A DNA stretch of 64,000 nt from Kosakonia sacchari SP1 (GCF_000300455.3 NZ_CP007215.2:434001-498000), one strand, 5' to 3'; numbered from the stretch's first letter, positions 1 to 12,501 are shown. Made by a program: numbers and translations. Notes: a model not told the origin generated them from the letters alone.

Positions 1-1119
1 CTTAGTCGTGCTTCTATCTTTGCATTGGGTATCATGCCGTATATTTCGGCATCAATTATCATCCAGCTGTTAACGGTCGTTCATCCGGCCCTGGCAGAGT
101 TGAAGAAAGAAGGGGAGTCTGGCCGTCGTAAGATCAGTCAGTACACCCGTTACGGCACTCTGGTGTTGGCGATATTTCAGTCGATCGGTATTGCTACCGG
201 TTTACCGAATATGCCTGGTATGCAAGGTCTGGTTATGAACCCAGGCTTTGCATTCTACTTCACTGCTGTTGTGAGTCTGGTTACAGGAACTATGTTCCTG
301 ATGTGGCTCGGTGAACAGATTACTGAACGCGGTATCGGCAACGGTATCTCGATCATTATCTTTGCCGGCATCGTGGCGGGTCTTCCGCCAGCCATTGCCC
401 ATACTATCGAGCAAGCGCGTCAAGGCGACCTGCACTTCCTCCTGTTGCTGTTGGTTGCAGTATTAGTATTCGCAGTGACGTTCTTTGTTGTTTTCGTTGA
501 ACGTGGTCAACGCCGCATCGTGGTGAACTACGCAAAACGTCAGCAAGGTCGTCGTGTCTATGCTGCTCAGAGCACACATTTACCGCTGAAAGTGAATATG
601 GCGGGGGTAATCCCTGCAATCTTCGCTTCCAGTATTATTCTGTTCCCTGCAACCATCGCGTCATGGTTCGGGGGCGGTACTGGTTGGAACTGGCTGACAA
701 CAATTTCGCTGTATTTGCAGCCTGGGCAACCGCTTTATGTGTTACTCTATGCGTCTGCAATCATCTTCTTCTGTTTCTTTTATACGGCGTTGGTTTTCAA
801 CCCGCGAGAAACAGCAGATAACCTGAAGAAGTCCGGTGCATTTGTACCAGGAATTCGTCCGGGAGAGCAAACGGCGAAGTATATCGATAAAGTAATGACC
901 CGCCTGACTTTGGTCGGTGCGCTTTATATTACTTTTATCTGCCTGATCCCGGAGTTCATGCGTGATGCGATGAAGGTACCGTTCTATTTTGGTGGGACGT
1001 CACTGCTTATCGTTGTTGTCGTGATTATGGACTTTATGGCTCAAGTGCAAACTCTGATGATGTCCAGTCAGTATGAGTCTGCATTGAAGAAGGCGAACCT
1101 GAAAGGCTATGGCCGTTAA
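1..1119 (+). CDS. secY: SecY, preprotein translocase channel subunit (5' end outside window)
   Basis: Forms the protein-conducting channel of the SecYEG translocon in the inner membrane, taking preproteins from SecA or from ribosomes. The reading frame is open from base 1 and encodes 372 residues; the E. coli protein has 443, so roughly the first 71 residues lie upstream of the window. The visible part holds most of the transmembrane helices and the conserved cytoplasmic loop around [13 protein letters not shown], ending in [11 protein letters not shown] as in other enterobacteria. It is the second-last gene of the spc ribosomal operon and is followed after 30 bases by rpmJ. Confidence 0.97.
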   Translation, partial: LSRASIFALGIMPYISASIIIQLLTVVHPALAELKKEGESGRRKISQYTRYGTLVLAIFQSIGIATGLPNMPGMQGLVMNPGFAFYFTAVVSLVTGTMFLMWLGEQITERGIGNGISIIIFAGIVAGLPPAIAHTIEQARQGDLHFLLLLLVAVLVFAVTFFVVFVERGQRRIVVNYAKRQQGRRVYAAQSTHLPLKVNMAGVIPAIFASSIILFPATIASWFGGGTGWNWLTTISLYLQPGQPLYVLLYASAIIFFCFFYTALVFNPRETADNLKKSGAFVPGIRPGEQTAKYIDKVMTRLTLVGALYITFICLIPEFMRDAMKVPFYFGGTSLLIVVVVIMDFMAQVQTLMMSSQYESALKKANLKGYGR

Positions 1120-1266
<147 letters not shown>

Positions 1267-1301
1267 TTATTTCGCATATTTTTCTTGCAAAGTTGGGTTG
1301 A

Positions 1302-1327
1302 GCTGGCTAGATTAGCCAGCCAATCTT
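1302..1327 (+). terminator. Hairpin between spc and alpha operons
   Basis: A perfect 8-bp stem GCTGGCTA/TAGCCAGC with a 3-base loop (1302-1320) is followed by CAATCTTTTG, a short and imperfect T-run. It lies in the 146-base spacer between rpmJ and rpsM. It fits a weak or partial terminator, allowing some read-through from spc into the alpha operon. Confidence 0.55.
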
Positions 1328-1334
1328 TTGTATG

Positions 1335-1769
<435 letters not shown>

Positions 1770-1782
1770 TCGGGGTGATTGA

Positions 1783-2175
<393 letters not shown>

Positions 2176-2191
2176 CGCGGTCGTTTTCTAG

Positions 2192-2830
<639 letters not shown>

Positions 2831-2855
2831 AGCTTAGTACCAAAGAGAGGACACA

Positions 2856-3845
2856 ATGCAGGGTTCTGTGACAGAGTTTCTAAAACCGCGCCTGGTAGAT
2901 ATCGAGCAAGTGAGTTCGACGCACGCCAAGGTGACCCTTGAGCCTTTAGAGCGTGGCTTTGGCCATACTCTGGGTAACGCACTGCGCCGTATTCTGCTCT
3001 CATCGATGCCGGGTTGCGCGGTGACTGAGGTTGAGATTGATGGTGTACTTCATGAGTACAGCACCAAAGAAGGCGTTCAGGAAGATATCCTTGAAATCCT
3101 GCTCAACCTGAAAGGGCTGGCGGTGAGAGTTCAGGGTAAAGATGATGTTATTCTTACTCTGAATAAATCTGGCATTGGCCCTGTGACCGCAGCCGACATT
3201 ACCCACGACGGTGATGTCGAAATCGTCAAGCCGCAGCATGTGATCTGCCACCTGACCGATGAGAACGCATCTATCAATATGCGTATCAAAGTTCAGCGCG
3301 GTCGTGGTTATGTTCCGGCGTCTGCCCGAATTCATTCGGAAGAAGATGAGCGCCCAATCGGCCGTCTGCTCGTTGACGCCTGCTACAGCCCTGTAGAGCG
3401 TATTGCCTACAATGTTGAAGCAGCACGTGTTGAACAGCGTACCGACCTGGACAAGCTGGTCATCGAAATGGAAACCAACGGCACAATCGATCCTGAAGAG
3501 GCGATTCGTCGTGCGGCAACCATTCTGGCTGAACAACTTGAAGCTTTCGTTGATTTACGTGATGTACGTCAGCCGGAAGTTAAAGAAGAGAAACCAGAAT
3601 TCGATCCGATTCTGCTGCGCCCTGTTGACGATCTGGAATTGACTGTCCGCTCTGCTAACTGCCTCAAGGCAGAAGCTATCCACTATATCGGTGATCTGGT
3701 ACAGCGTACCGAGGTTGAGTTGCTGAAAACGCCGAACCTGGGTAAAAAATCTCTTACCGAGATTAAAGACGTGCTGGCCTCCCGCGGTCTGTCTCTGGGC
3801 ATGCGCCTGGAAAATTGGCCGCCGGCAAGCATTGCTGACGAGTAA
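2856..3845 (+). CDS. rpoA: RNA polymerase alpha subunit
   Basis: Scaffold subunit whose dimer recruits beta and beta-prime and whose C-terminal domain reads UP elements and contacts activators. It has 329 residues, as in E. coli. The N-terminal dimerisation domain spans about 1-235, a flexible linker follows, and the C-terminal domain spans about 249-329. The DNA-binding segment with R265 ([11 protein letters not shown]) is intact. Coding inside the alpha operon ties RNA polymerase supply to ribosomal protein synthesis. An AGAGAGGAC ribosome site precedes ATG. Confidence 0.98.
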
Positions 3846-3861
3846 CCGGATCACAGGTTAA

Positions 3862-4272
<411 letters not shown>

Positions 4273-4290
4273 TCTGTAGTAACGTAAAGA

Positions 4291-4313
4291 AACCCGCTTC
4301 GGCGGGTTTTTTT
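4291..4313 (+). terminator. Alpha-operon intrinsic terminator
   Basis: Perfect 7-bp stem AACCCGC/GCGGGTT closed by a TTCG tetraloop and followed by a run of seven T. It ends the rpsM-rplQ transcript. Confidence 0.93.
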
Positions 4314-4380
4314 ATATCGGTCGTGCTACCTCTTCCCTACAATGTATGTATCTTTTTTGTTCATTCCCTCGTGAGCCGTT

Positions 4381-4749
4381 ATGTGGTTACTTGATCAGTG
4401 GGCAGAACGCCATATTCTCGATGCTCAGCAAAAAGGCGAATTTGACAATCTACCCGGCAGCGGTGAGCCGTTGTTGCTGGATGATGATTCTCATATCCCT
4501 GCGGAGCTGCGCGCTGGGTATCGCTTGCTGAAAAATGCTGGCTGCCTGCCACCAGAACTGGAATACCGTAAAGAAGCCGTGATGCTTATCGATCTGCTCA
4601 ATAGCGTGCAGCACGATCACCCGGATTTCCAGCTATTGCATCGCCGTTTGTCGTTACTGGAAATGAAGCTGCGCCAGGCTGGCTTAAGCACCGATTTCCT
4701 GCGAGGCGATTACGCCGACAAACTGCAGCAAAAAATTAATGAGGAGTAA
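4381..4749 (+). CDS. yhdN: DUF1992 / DnaJ-homologue C28-like conserved domain protein YhdN
   Basis: A 122-residue soluble protein of the DUF1992 family, the conserved domain also found in the DnaJ homologue DNAJC28. The opening MWLLDQWAERHILDAQQKGEFDNLPGSG is the family signature and the helical remainder has no membrane segment. The biochemical role is unknown. ATG at 4381 follows a GTGAG-like weak ribosome site. The gene runs directly into zntR with 2 intervening bases, an arrangement also present in E. coli, but no functional link to zinc is shown by the sequence. Confidence 0.85.
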   Translation: MWLLDQWAERHILDAQQKGEFDNLPGSGEPLLLDDDSHIPAELRAGYRLLKNAGCLPPELEYRKEAVMLIDLLNSVQHDHPDFQLLHRRLSLLEMKLRQAGLSTDFLRGDYADKLQQKINEE

Positions 4750-4751
4750 TC

Positions 4752-5183
4752 ATGTACCGCATTGGTGAAATAGCGAAACTTGCAGAAGTCACGCCAGATA
4801 CGATCCGTTACTACGAAAAACAGCAAATGATGGATCATGAAGTCAGAACGGAAGGCGGATTTCGTCTTTATACGGATAAGGATCTGCAACGGCTCAAATT
4901 TATTCGCCATGCCCGGCAATTAGGGTTTACCCTCGAATCCATCCGTGAACTGTTGTCGATCCGTATTGATCCTGAACATCACACTTGCCAGGAGTCGAAA
5001 AGTATTGTGCAGGCTCGATTGAGTGAGGTTGAAGCGCGCATTGAAGAGTTGCAGTCCATGCGTCGTTCATTGCAAAAACTGAACGATGCATGTTGTGGTA
5101 CAGCGCACAGCAGCGTTTATTGTTCTATTCTCGAAGCCCTTGAACAGGGGGCGAGTGGTAACCCGACCACAACGGCCTGTTGA
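4752..5183 (+). CDS. zntR: ZntR, zinc-responsive MerR-family activator
   Basis: Regulator that, with zinc bound, activates the zinc/cadmium/lead exporter gene zntA by unwinding its over-long promoter spacer. It has 143 residues; the E. coli protein has 141. The MerR helix-turn-helix is at the N-terminus (MYRIGEIAKLAEVTPDTIRYYE), a dimerisation coiled coil follows, and the metal ligands C79, C114, C115, H119 and C124 (HHTC and CCGTAHSSVYC) are present. The extreme C-terminus, GNPTTTAC, differs from E. coli. zntA is not in this window. Confidence 0.93.
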   Translation: MYRIGEIAKLAEVTPDTIRYYEKQQMMDHEVRTEGGFRLYTDKDLQRLKFIRHARQLGFTLESIRELLSIRIDPEHHTCQESKSIVQARLSEVEARIEELQSMRRSLQKLNDACCGTAHSSVYCSILEALEQGASGNPTTTAC

Positions 5184-5240
5184 TCTTCTGCGCAGAGAGA
5201 TCTACACTCCGGCCGTTTTAATACACAATCTGGAGACGTT

Positions 5241-5453
5241 ATGAGCCGCTATCAGCATACGAAAGGGCAGATCAACGATAACGCGATTGAAGCTTTGTTA
5301 CATGATCCGTTATTTCGCCAACGTATTGAGAAAAACAAGAAAGGGAAAGGAAGTTATTTACGGAAAGGCAAGCACGCAAAAAAAGGCTTTCAGGAGGCCA
5401 GTGGCAAGCAAGCGAATCGCTTATTTACCACTGGCCTTCTTGCATTTACTTAA
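5241..5453 (+). CDS. arfA: ArfA, alternative ribosome-rescue factor A
   Basis: Rescues ribosomes stalled on mRNAs lacking a stop codon by recruiting release factor RF2; it is the backup for tmRNA. The 70-residue product starts [20 protein letters not shown] and contains the basic [19 protein letters not shown] segment that enters the empty mRNA channel. The last coding part holds a long hairpin (5395-5437), the known device by which RNase III cleavage or early termination yields a non-stop mRNA, so that ArfA accumulates only when tmRNA is overloaded. The stop overlaps the mscL stop on the other strand. Confidence 0.93.
   Translation: MSRYQHTKGQINDNAIEALLHDPLFRQRIEKNKKGKGSYLRKGKHAKKGFQEASGKQANRLFTTGLLAFT
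5395..5437 (+). promoter_or_regulatory. Hairpin inside the arfA reading frame (non-stop mRNA switch)
   Basis: Arms AGGCCAGTGGCAAGCAAGCG (5395-5414) and CGCTTATTTACCACTGGCCT (5418-5437) pair over 20 positions with two mismatched or wobble sites and a 3-base loop. It lies within the last codons of arfA. In E. coli the equivalent hairpin is cut by RNase III and also acts as a terminator, giving a truncated non-stop message. On the minus strand it lies just past the mscL stop, followed by CTCCTG rather than a T-run, so it may also protect the mscL 3' end. Confidence 0.85.
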
Positions 5454-5863
5454 TTGCGATTATTTTGCTCTTTCAGCAAATCGCGAATTTCACTCAGCAA
5501 CACTTCTTCTTTACTCGGTGCCGGTGGTGCTTTCGGTTCTTCTTCTTGCTTACGTTTCAGCTTATTGATCAGCTTAATCGCGATGAAAATTGCAAAAGCG
5601 ACGATGATGAAATCAAAGATGTTCTGAATAAACACGCCGTAGTGCATAACGACAGCGGGAACGTCGCCCTGCGCGCCGCGTAGCGTCCACGCAAACGATT
5701 TAAAATCTATCCCGCCAATTAATAGCCCCAGCGGCGGCATAATGATATCGGCAACCAATGACGACACAATTTTGCCGAAAGCTGCACCGATGATGACACC
5801 AACTGCCAAATCCACCACATTTCCGCGCATTGCAAATTCACGGAACTCTTTCAAAATGCTCAT
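5450..5863 (-). CDS. mscL: Large-conductance mechanosensitive channel MscL
   Basis: Homopentameric inner-membrane channel that opens under high membrane tension and releases solutes on osmotic downshock. It has 137 residues. An amphipathic N-terminal helix ([15 protein letters not shown]) is followed by the glycine-rich pore helix TM1 ([15 protein letters not shown]), a periplasmic loop, TM2 at about 76-98, and a charged cytoplasmic bundle rich in proline and lysine/glutamate. It is convergent with arfA, the two stop codons overlapping by 4 bases, and lies downstream of trkA on the same strand. Confidence 0.96.
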   Translation of the reverse strand: MSILKEFREFAMRGNVVDLAVGVIIGAAFGKIVSSLVADIIMPPLGLLIGGIDFKSFAWTLRGAQGDVPAVVMHYGVFIQNIFDFIIVAFAIFIAIKLINKLKRKQEEEPKAPPAPSKEEVLLSEIRDLLKEQNNRN

Positions 5864-5980
5864 ATCCCTTCTCCATGTGCAGACTGTCGGATCAAGTCTA
5901 ACAAATTACCGATCAATTTCCATTTGGGCAGGGTAATTGTAATGATTTCTTAAACCCTGATGAAAGCGGGGAATAATGTG

Positions 5981-6000
5981 CGGGCGCATAATTGCGCCCG
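5981..6000 (-). terminator. Hairpin downstream of trkA
   Basis: Perfect 8-bp stem CGGGCGCA/TGCGCCCG with a 4-base loop, just after the trkA stop. No T-run follows on the minus strand, so it may act as a Rho-linked 3' end or an mRNA-stabilising structure rather than a classical terminator. Confidence 0.5.
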
Positions 6001-6005
6001 GAGTA

Positions 6006-7382
6006 TTACAGGAAGAATGGGCTCGGCTGAAATAAACGCTCGACGTCCGTGATATATTTTTTGTCCGTTAAAAACATAATCACATGGTCGCCTTGCTCAA
6101 TCCGCAAATTATCATTGGCAATCATGACATCATTTCCTCGTACGACAGCACCGATGATTGTGCCTGGCGGCAATTTAATTTCATCAATAACGCGGCCGAC
6201 AACACGGGATGTCGTTTCGTCTCCGTGTGCAACCGCTTCAATTGCTTCTGCGACACCGCGACGTAAGGATGAAACGCCAACGATATCCGCTTTACGCACA
6301 TGGCTAAGCAGAGCGGAAATAGTCGCCTGTTGCGGCGATATGGCAATATCAATCACACTTCCCTGAACCAAATCAACATAAGCGCGGCGCTGAATGAGCA
6401 CCATCACTTTCTTGGCTCCCATCCGTTTGGCCAGCATTGCAGACATAATGTTAGCTTCGTCGTCATTGGTAACAGCAATAAAAAGATCCACCTGATCGAT
6501 ATGCTCTTCGGCCAGTAATTCTTGATCTGAGGCGTCACCATAAAAAACGATCGTGTTTTGCAGCTTCTCGGCCAGCTCCGCAGCACGTTGTTGATCGCGC
6601 TCGATCAGCTTCACGCTGTAGTCTTTTTCCAACTGACGAGCCAGACCGGCGCCGATATTACCCCCGCCAACTAGCATAATGCGTTTATACGGTTTTTCCA
6701 GCCGCTGAAGTTCACTCATAACGGCACGGATATGCTGCGATGCGGCAATAAAAAATACCTCATCGCCTGCTTCAACAATGGTTGAGCCTTGCGGGCGAAT
6801 AGGCCTGTCATGGCGAAAAATAGCAGCAACGCGAGTATCAATATGCGGCATATGCTCACGCATGGTTGACAACGCATTTCCAACCAACGGGCCACCATAA
6901 TACGCTTTCACCACAGCCAGACTGACTTTGCCTTCGGCAAAATTCACAACCTGTAATGCGCCAGGATATTCGATGAGGCGGTAAATACTGTCGATAACCA
7001 GTTGCTCCGGCGCGATCAGATGATCGATGGGAACGGCTTCTGAGTGAAAAAGCTTATCTGCGTCGCGAACATAGTCTGGTGAGCGGATGCGGGCAATACG
7101 GTTCGGCGTGTTAAACAGTGAGTAAGCGACCTGGCAGGCAACCATATTGGTTTCATCCGAGCTGGTCACCGCAACCAGCATATCGGCATCGTCAGCGCCA
7201 GCTTCGCGTAGCACGCGGGGGTGAGAACCGTGGCCTTGTACGACGCGGAGATCGAATTTGTCCTGCAAACTACGCAGACGGTCGCCATTAGTATCAACAA
7301 CGGTAATATCGTTATTCTCTCCGACCAGGTTTTCTGCCAGCGTTCCACCAACCTGTCCTGCACCCAGAATAATTATTTTCAT
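6006..7382 (-). CDS. trkA: TrkA, NAD-binding regulatory subunit of the Trk potassium uptake system
   Basis: Cytoplasmic peripheral protein that gates the TrkG/TrkH potassium channels in response to NAD(H)/ATP. The 458-residue sequence is a tandem duplication: each half has a Rossmann-type RCK_N domain, with GAGQVGG at 7-13 and GGGNIG at 239-244, followed by an RCK_C domain. Length equals that of E. coli. It follows rsmB by 22 bases in the same direction, the usual def-fmt-rsmB-trkA order. The trkH/trkG channel genes are not in the window. Confidence 0.96.
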   Translation of the reverse strand: MKIIILGAGQVGGTLAENLVGENNDITVVDTNGDRLRSLQDKFDLRVVQGHGSHPRVLREAGADDADMLVAVTSSDETNMVACQVAYSLFNTPNRIARIRSPDYVRDADKLFHSEAVPIDHLIAPEQLVIDSIYRLIEYPGALQVVNFAEGKVSLAVVKAYYGGPLVGNALSTMREHMPHIDTRVAAIFRHDRPIRPQGSTIVEAGDEVFFIAASQHIRAVMSELQRLEKPYKRIMLVGGGNIGAGLARQLEKDYSVKLIERDQQRAAELAEKLQNTIVFYGDASDQELLAEEHIDQVDLFIAVTNDDEANIMSAMLAKRMGAKKVMVLIQRRAYVDLVQGSVIDIAISPQQATISALLSHVRKADIVGVSSLRRGVAEAIEAVAHGDETTSRVVGRVIDEIKLPPGTIIGAVVRGNDVMIANDNLRIEQGDHVIMFLTDKKYITDVERLFQPSPFFL

Positions 7383-7404
7383 CTGTTGTGACCCGTTGTT
7401 CCCA

Positions 7405-8694
7405 TCACTGTTTGATTATCTTAGCGTAAAAGAAACCATCGCCTTCTTCCGCACCTGGCAGTTTCTGCAAGCCAGGGTTTTCCGGTGTACCTGTTTCGTT
7501 CAGCTGCGCATCAGATGTACGCTTGAGGAAGGCTGCGACCTGCTGACTGTTCTCTTCCGGCAAGATGGAACATGTTGCATACACCAGGGTACCGCCTGGT
7601 TTCAAATGCGGCCAGATAGCATCCAGAATTTGCGATTGCAGCTGCGCTAGTTCTGAAATATCGCGATCGCGACGCAGCCATTTGATATCGGGATGGCGTC
7701 GAATAACCCCCGTCGCTGAGCAAGGCGCATCCAGCAGGATACGATCGAATTGTTCATCACCACACCATTGCTCCGGGAAACGCCCATCCCCCTGTTTTAC
7801 CTGCGCTTTCATGCCCAGCCGTTTTAGGTTGTCGTAAACACGCGACAAGCGCTGGTCGTCGATATCTACCGCCAACACGCTGGCCTCTGGAGCGGCCTCG
7901 AGAATATGAGTGGTTTTGCCTCCGGGCGCAGCACACAGATCGAGAATGCGTTCACCGTTTTTGGGCGTAAGAAAAGCAATGCAACCCTGAGCAGAAGCAT
8001 CCTGTACGGTAACCCAACCCTCGGCAAACCCCGGCAGAGCAGTGACTGGTGCAGGGCTCGCCAGACGAACTGCATCGGGATAATCCGGATGCGGAGATCC
8101 TTGCAAACCGGCTTCTTCTAGCAATGCTAACCAGCTATCGCGTGTGTTGTGCTGACGATTGACACGCAGCCACATCGGCGGGCGCTGATTACTGGCTTCG
8201 ACAATGTGTTGCCAGTGGTGTGGATAGGCCTTTTGCACACGGTTTAACAGCCACTTCGGGAACAGAAAATGATTTTCGCTTTGGGCGAACTCTGCCAGCA
8301 ACTCTTCCTGTTGACGCTGGAATTGACGTAATACGCCATTAATCAAGCCTTTAAGCTGCGGGCGCTTAATGACCACCGCGCCTTCCACGGTTTCTGCCAG
8401 CGCAGCATGCGCAGGGATGCGCGTATGCAAAAGCTGATAAAACCCAACCATGATCAGATAGTGCACTGTGCGCTGCTTGCCCGTCATTGGACGTGACATC
8501 AATTTATTGATGAGCCAGTCGAGCTGTGGCAAAACGCGCAAAACACCAAAGCACAGCTCTTGCAGCAGCGCTTTATCTTTGTCGGAAACTTTTTGTTGCA
8601 ACGGCGGCAGGATATTGCTGAGCGATTGCCCTTGTTCTATGACCTGCTCAACTGCCTGCGCAGCCATGCTGCGTAAATTTATTTGTTTTTTCAT
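7405..8694 (-). CDS. rsmB: RsmB, 16S rRNA m5C967 methyltransferase
   Basis: Uses S-adenosylmethionine to methylate C967 of 16S rRNA. The 429-residue protein has an N-terminal NusB-like RNA-binding domain (about 1-140) and a C-terminal methyltransferase domain. The SAM-binding segment [12 protein letters not shown] lies near 252-263, and both active-site cysteines are present: C325 in DAPCSATG and C375 in [11 protein letters not shown] terminator-like hairpin separates it from fmt upstream. Confidence 0.96.
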   Translation of the reverse strand: MKKQINLRSMAAQAVEQVIEQGQSLSNILPPLQQKVSDKDKALLQELCFGVLRVLPQLDWLINKLMSRPMTGKQRTVHYLIMVGFYQLLHTRIPAHAALAETVEGAVVIKRPQLKGLINGVLRQFQRQQEELLAEFAQSENHFLFPKWLLNRVQKAYPHHWQHIVEASNQRPPMWLRVNRQHNTRDSWLALLEEAGLQGSPHPDYPDAVRLASPAPVTALPGFAEGWVTVQDASAQGCIAFLTPKNGERILDLCAAPGGKTTHILEAAPEASVLAVDIDDQRLSRVYDNLKRLGMKAQVKQGDGRFPEQWCGDEQFDRILLDAPCSATGVIRRHPDIKWLRRDRDISELAQLQSQILDAIWPHLKPGGTLVYATCSILPEENSQQVAAFLKRTSDAQLNETGTPENPGLQKLPGAEEGDGFFYAKIIKQ

Positions 8695-8700
8695 GGCGAT

Positions 8701-8730
8701 AAAAATAAAAAATGCCCGGCAAGCCGGGCT
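8701..8730 (-). terminator. Intrinsic terminator-like hairpin between fmt and rsmB
   Basis: On the minus strand the stem GCCCGG/CCGGGC (8714-8729) is followed by ATTTTTTATTTTT, which looks like a full intrinsic terminator lying in the 45-base spacer after fmt and before the rsmB start codon. It could reduce expression of rsmB-trkA relative to def-fmt. Confidence 0.7.
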
Positions 8731-8739
8731 AAAATACTC

Positions 8740-9687
8740 TCAGGCCAGGTGGTTGCCAGGGGCAAACCATTCCCGCCGCGAATTCAGCAGATCCTGCGCG
8801 CTCATTGCTTTTTTACCGGCAGGCTGCAGCGATTCAAGATTCAGTATTCCGTCAGCAGTTGCAACCTGAATACCCGCTTTCGACACATCGACGATTGTGC
8901 CGGGTTTCTCTGTTGATTTAGACGGAATAACCGACGCTTTCCAGACTTTCACTGGTTGCTCATCAACCACAAACCAGCTCATTGGCCAGGGGTTGAAGGC
9001 ACGAATGCATCGTTCAAGCTGGGTGGCGCTGAGCGACCAGTCCAGGCGTGCTTCTTCTTTACTGAGCTTCTCTGCGTAAGTGACCTGCGCTTCGTCTTGC
9101 ACCTGCGGTTGTGCTGTGCCCTGAACAAGCTGTTGCAACGTGGCAATTAACCCCTGCGGACCGAGCTCTGCCAGTTTGTCATACAGCGTGGCACTGGTGT
9201 CTTCATCGGTAATCGGACATGCGAGTTTAAACAGCATGTCGCCAGTATCCAGACCCACATCCATTTGCATGATAGTGACGCCCGTTTCCGCATCACCTGC
9301 CCATAGCGAGCGCTGAATAGGTGCCGCGCCGCGCCAGCGTGGTAGCAGTGAACCGTGAACATTAATGCAACCCAGGCGCGGCATGGCCAGCACTGCTTTT
9401 GGCAGGATCAGACCGTATGCCACCACCACCATCACATCGGCGTGAAGATTGGCAACCAACTGCTGGTTTTCCTCTGCACGTAACGATGCGGGTTGAAACA
9501 CTGGCAGGCCTTTTTCTTCCGCCAGCACTTTTACTGGGCTTGGCATCAGCTTTTTACCGCGACCTGCAGGTCGGTCTGGCTGAGTAAAAACTCCCACCAC
9601 CTGATGCTCAGAAGACAACAGCGCGTCAAGATGACGCGCTGCAAAATCCGGAGTGCCGGCGAAAATAATACGTAGAGAATCTGACAC
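8740..9687 (-). CDS. fmt: Methionyl-tRNA formyltransferase
   Basis: Formylates initiator Met-tRNA with 10-formyl-tetrahydrofolate to give fMet-tRNA. It has 315 residues. The formyltransferase motif [13 protein letters not shown] is at 111-123, the catalytic residues N109, H111 and D147 are in place, and a C-terminal OB-like tRNA-binding domain covers about 206-315. It is downstream of def by 21 bases; the pair adds and later removes the formyl group, an arrangement conserved across bacteria. Confidence 0.97.
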   Translation of the reverse strand: MSDSLRIIFAGTPDFAARHLDALLSSEHQVVGVFTQPDRPAGRGKKLMPSPVKVLAEEKGLPVFQPASLRAEENQQLVANLHADVMVVVAYGLILPKAVLAMPRLGCINVHGSLLPRWRGAAPIQRSLWAGDAETGVTIMQMDVGLDTGDMLFKLACPITDEDTSATLYDKLAELGPQGLIATLQQLVQGTAQPQVQDEAQVTYAEKLSKEEARLDWSLSATQLERCIRAFNPWPMSWFVVDEQPVKVWKASVIPSKSTEKPGTIVDVSKAGIQVATADGILNLESLQPAGKKAMSAQDLLNSRREWFAPGNHLA

Positions 9688-9708
9688 GTTTATCCTTTTC
9701 AGCCCGTT

Positions 9709-10218
9709 TTATGCGCGGGCGTTCATGCGATCCAGTTTTTCAACTTTCTGGCGAATGCGCTGACGTTTCATCGGCGACAGGTAATCAATAAACAGCTTAC
9801 CGACCAGATGATCCATCTCATGCTGAATGCAGATTGCCAGAAGACCGTCGGCTTCCAGTTCGAATGTTTTTCCGTCACGATCCAGTGCGCGGATTTTTAC
9901 TTTCTCTGCACGAGGTACCAGCGCACGTTGTTCCGGAATAGACAGGCAACCTTCTTCAATACCGGTTTCCCCGCTTTTTTCCAGCAGCTCGGGGTTAATC
10001 AACACTAATTGCTCATCGCGATTTTCGGAAACGTCGATCACGATGATGCGCTGGTGAATATCAACCTGCGTTGCTGCCAGGCCAATACCTTCTTCTGCGT
10101 ACATCGTTTCAAACATATCATCGACGATACGTTGAATGTCCGCATTCACTTCTTTTACCGGCTCGGCGACTTTGCGAAGGCGCTCGTCCGGAATATGTAA
10201 CACATGCAAAACTGCCAT
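9709..10218 (-). CDS. def: Peptide deformylase
   Basis: Metal-dependent hydrolase that removes the formyl group from nascent polypeptides at the tunnel exit. It has 169 residues, as in E. coli. All three signature motifs are present: GIGLAATQ (45-52 region), EGCLSIP with metal ligand C91, and QHEMDHL with H133, the catalytic E134 and H137. First gene of def-fmt-(rsmB-trkA), reading away from the divergent dprA. Confidence 0.97.
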   Translation of the reverse strand: MAVLHVLHIPDERLRKVAEPVKEVNADIQRIVDDMFETMYAEEGIGLAATQVDIHQRIIVIDVSENRDEQLVLINPELLEKSGETGIEEGCLSIPEQRALVPRAEKVKIRALDRDGKTFELEADGLLAICIQHEMDHLVGKLFIDYLSPMKRQRIRQKVEKLDRMNARA

Positions 10219-10347
10219 AAATATCCAGAGTCGTGTTCAGGAGTTGATGAGAATATTACCTCTATTCTAGACAAATCCCCCCGTGATTGACAGCATCAGT
10301 GACCAATCGCAAGGATTGCTACAGCGGCTTATGGCAGGGGATAAAGG

Positions 10348-11472
10348 ATGACAAGCACGGAGATTTGGCTGCGGTTGTTACAGGTGACCACACTGTGTGG
10401 CGATCAATGGCTGAATGCAGCACAGTGGCTGGAACAAAACCAGAGCGCATCCTTCGCTGAACTTCGGCTCATTGGGTTTACAGAAGCGCAGACGCAGCGC
10501 TTTTTCTCTCTTTCTGCATGTGAGCTTGAAAAGAGCCTTAACTGGCTTGCACAACCTGGTAATCATTTAATTATTGCCAGCGATCCGGCTTATCCTGCAC
10601 CTTTGCGCGCTATTCCTGATTTTCCCGGTGCTATTTTTGTTAAAGGCAATCCAGCGGTACTGGCAACACAACAACTGGCTGTTGTTGGGAGCCGCGCACA
10701 TTCATGGTATGGCGAGCGGTGGGGGCGGATTTTTTGTGAAGTGCTTGCTCATGCGGGGTTAACGATTACCAGTGGCATGGCGTTGGGGATCGATAGCGTG
10801 GCCCACCGGGCGGCTTTACAGGTTAATGGAAAAAGCATTGGCGTACTGGGGAACGGTTTATACAGCCTCTATCCGCGCAAGCATGCTTCGCTTGCAGCAG
10901 AATTAATTGAAAGCGGTGGTGCATTGGTATCCGAATTTCCCCTCGCGGTTACGCCGAAGCCGGGTAATTTTCCGCGCCGCAACCGTATCATCAGTGGTCT
11001 CAGCCGTGGAGTACTGGTTGTAGAAGCCGCTTTGCGTAGTGGTTCACTGGTAACCGCGCGGATTGCGCTTGAACAAGGCCGTGATGTTTTTGCATTACCC
11101 GGTCCTATTGGTAGCCCTGGCAGCGAAGGGCCGCACTGGTTAATCAAACAAGGAGCAATACCGGTAACATCGGCTGATGAGATCCTCGAAAATTTGCAAT
11201 ATGGGCTGAATTGGTTGTCTGACGTACGCGAAAATGCAATTTATTCTCCAGATCAAGAAGAGGTGGCATTGCCATTTCCTGAGCTCCTGGCTAACGTAGG
11301 AGATGAGGTAACACCTGTTGACGTCGTCGCTGAACGTGCCGGCCAACCTGTGCCAGTCATCGCAGCTCAGTTGCTTGAACTGGAGTTAGCAGGATGGATC
11401 GCAGCTGTACCCGGCGGCTATGTCCGATTGAGGAGGGCAAGCCATGTTCGACGTACTAATGTACTTGTTTGA
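10348..11472 (+). CDS. dprA: DprA/Smf, DNA-processing single-strand-binding protein
   Basis: Homologue of the protein that loads RecA on incoming single-stranded DNA in natural transformation; in enterobacteria the gene is conserved and the role outside transformation is unclear. The 374-residue product has an N-terminal SAM-like segment, the Rossmann-like DNA-binding domain with [10 protein letters not shown] and the conserved [15 protein letters not shown], and a C-terminal winged-helix-like domain. It overlaps smg by 29 bases. It faces away from def, so the 129-base spacer should hold promoters for both directions. Confidence 0.93.
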   Translation: MTSTEIWLRLLQVTTLCGDQWLNAAQWLEQNQSASFAELRLIGFTEAQTQRFFSLSACELEKSLNWLAQPGNHLIIASDPAYPAPLRAIPDFPGAIFVKGNPAVLATQQLAVVGSRAHSWYGERWGRIFCEVLAHAGLTITSGMALGIDSVAHRAALQVNGKSIGVLGNGLYSLYPRKHASLAAELIESGGALVSEFPLAVTPKPGNFPRRNRIISGLSRGVLVVEAALRSGSLVTARIALEQGRDVFALPGPIGSPGSEGPHWLIKQGAIPVTSADEILENLQYGLNWLSDVRENAIYSPDQEEVALPFPELLANVGDEVTPVDVVAERAGQPVPVIAAQLLELELAGWIAAVPGGYVRLRRASHVRRTNVLV

Positions 11473-11917
11473 GACTTACATCCATAACGAAGCGGAATTG
11501 CGTGTGGATCAGGACAAACTGGAACGGGATCTTACCGACGCCGGATTTGATCGTGAAGACATCTACAATGCACTTTTGTGGCTGGAAAAGCTGGCTGATT
11601 ATCAGGAAGGCCTCGCCGAACCGATGCAGCTTGCTTCTGATCCGCTTTCTGTCCGTATTTATACAGCAGAAGAGTGTGAAAGGCTGGATGCCAGTTGCCG
11701 GGGATTCTTGTTATTCCTGGAGCAGATTCAGGTGCTAAACCTCGAAACGCGAGAAATGGTGATTGAACGGGTGCTGGCGCTGGATACGGCAGAGTTCGAG
11801 TTAGAAGATCTGAAATGGGTCATTCTGATGGTTCTCTTCAATATCCCTGGGTGTGAAAACGCCTACCAGCAAATGGAAGAATTACTCTTTGAAGCGAATG
11901 AAGGTATGCTGCACTAA
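11444..11917 (+). CDS. smg: Smg, DUF494 family protein
   Basis: A 157-residue acidic protein of the DUF494/Smg family, with no membrane segment or recognised catalytic motif; function unknown. It begins [22 protein letters not shown]. The ATG lies 29 bases inside the end of dprA, with an AGGAGGG ribosome site also inside dprA, so the two are translated from one message. The same overlap is known in E. coli. Confidence 0.9.
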   Translation: MFDVLMYLFETYIHNEAELRVDQDKLERDLTDAGFDREDIYNALLWLEKLADYQEGLAEPMQLASDPLSVRIYTAEECERLDASCRGFLLFLEQIQVLNLETREMVIERVLALDTAEFELEDLKWVILMVLFNIPGCENAYQQMEELLFEANEGMLH

Positions 11918-11943
11918 TCATTTTTGCAGCTTCAAGAGTCGTT

Positions 11944-12501
11944 ATGGCCAAATCAGCACTCTTTTCGGTGCGTAATAACGAGCCCTGCCCACAGTGCGGG
12001 GCTGAACTTGTTATCCGCTCCGGGAAACACGGTCCGTTTCTCGGATGTTCTCATTATCCGGAATGCGATTATGTTCGCCCGCTGAAAAGTCAGGCGGATG
12101 GACATATTGTTAAAGTTCTGGACGGGCAGCACTGTCCTGTGTGCGGAGCCGCGCTAGTCTTGCGCCAGGGACGTTTCGGGATGTTCATTGGGTGCAGCCA
12201 GTATCCTGAGTGTGAACATACCGAAATGATTGATAAGCCCGACGATACCGCAATCACTTGCCCACAGTGCCGAAGCGGGAGCCTTGTCCAACGCCGCTCC
12301 CGATATGGTAAGACGTTTTATTCCTGCGATCGTTACCCTGATTGCCAGTTCGTTATTAATTTCAAACCGGTGGCGGGCGAATGTCTTGTATGCCACTACC
12401 CGCTACTTATCGAGAAGAAAACCGCGCAATGCGTGAAACGCTTCTGCGCCAGTAAACAATGTGGACAGCCGGTAACGGCGGAACAAACTCGTGAAGAATA
12501 A
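11944..12501 (+). CDS. yrdD: YrdD, topoisomerase I-type zinc-ribbon protein
   Basis: A 185-residue protein made almost wholly of zinc ribbons like those of the DNA topoisomerase I C-terminus. Four CxxC...C units can be read: [24 protein letters not shown] and CLVCHYPL, the first three each closed by a [YF]P[ED]C-type pair. It lacks any topoisomerase catalytic domain, so it probably binds single-stranded nucleic acid. It overlaps the tsaC start by 11 bases. Confidence 0.88.
   Translation: MAKSALFSVRNNEPCPQCGAELVIRSGKHGPFLGCSHYPECDYVRPLKSQADGHIVKVLDGQHCPVCGAALVLRQGRFGMFIGCSQYPECEHTEMIDKPDDTAITCPQCRSGSLVQRRSRYGKTFYSCDRYPDCQFVINFKPVAGECLVCHYPLLIEKKTAQCVKRFCASKQCGQPVTAEQTREE

Noticed and set aside
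10287-10292. A perfect TTGACA in the def-dprA spacer as a dprA -35
   Set aside because: No acceptable -10 lies 15-19 bases downstream on the plus strand.
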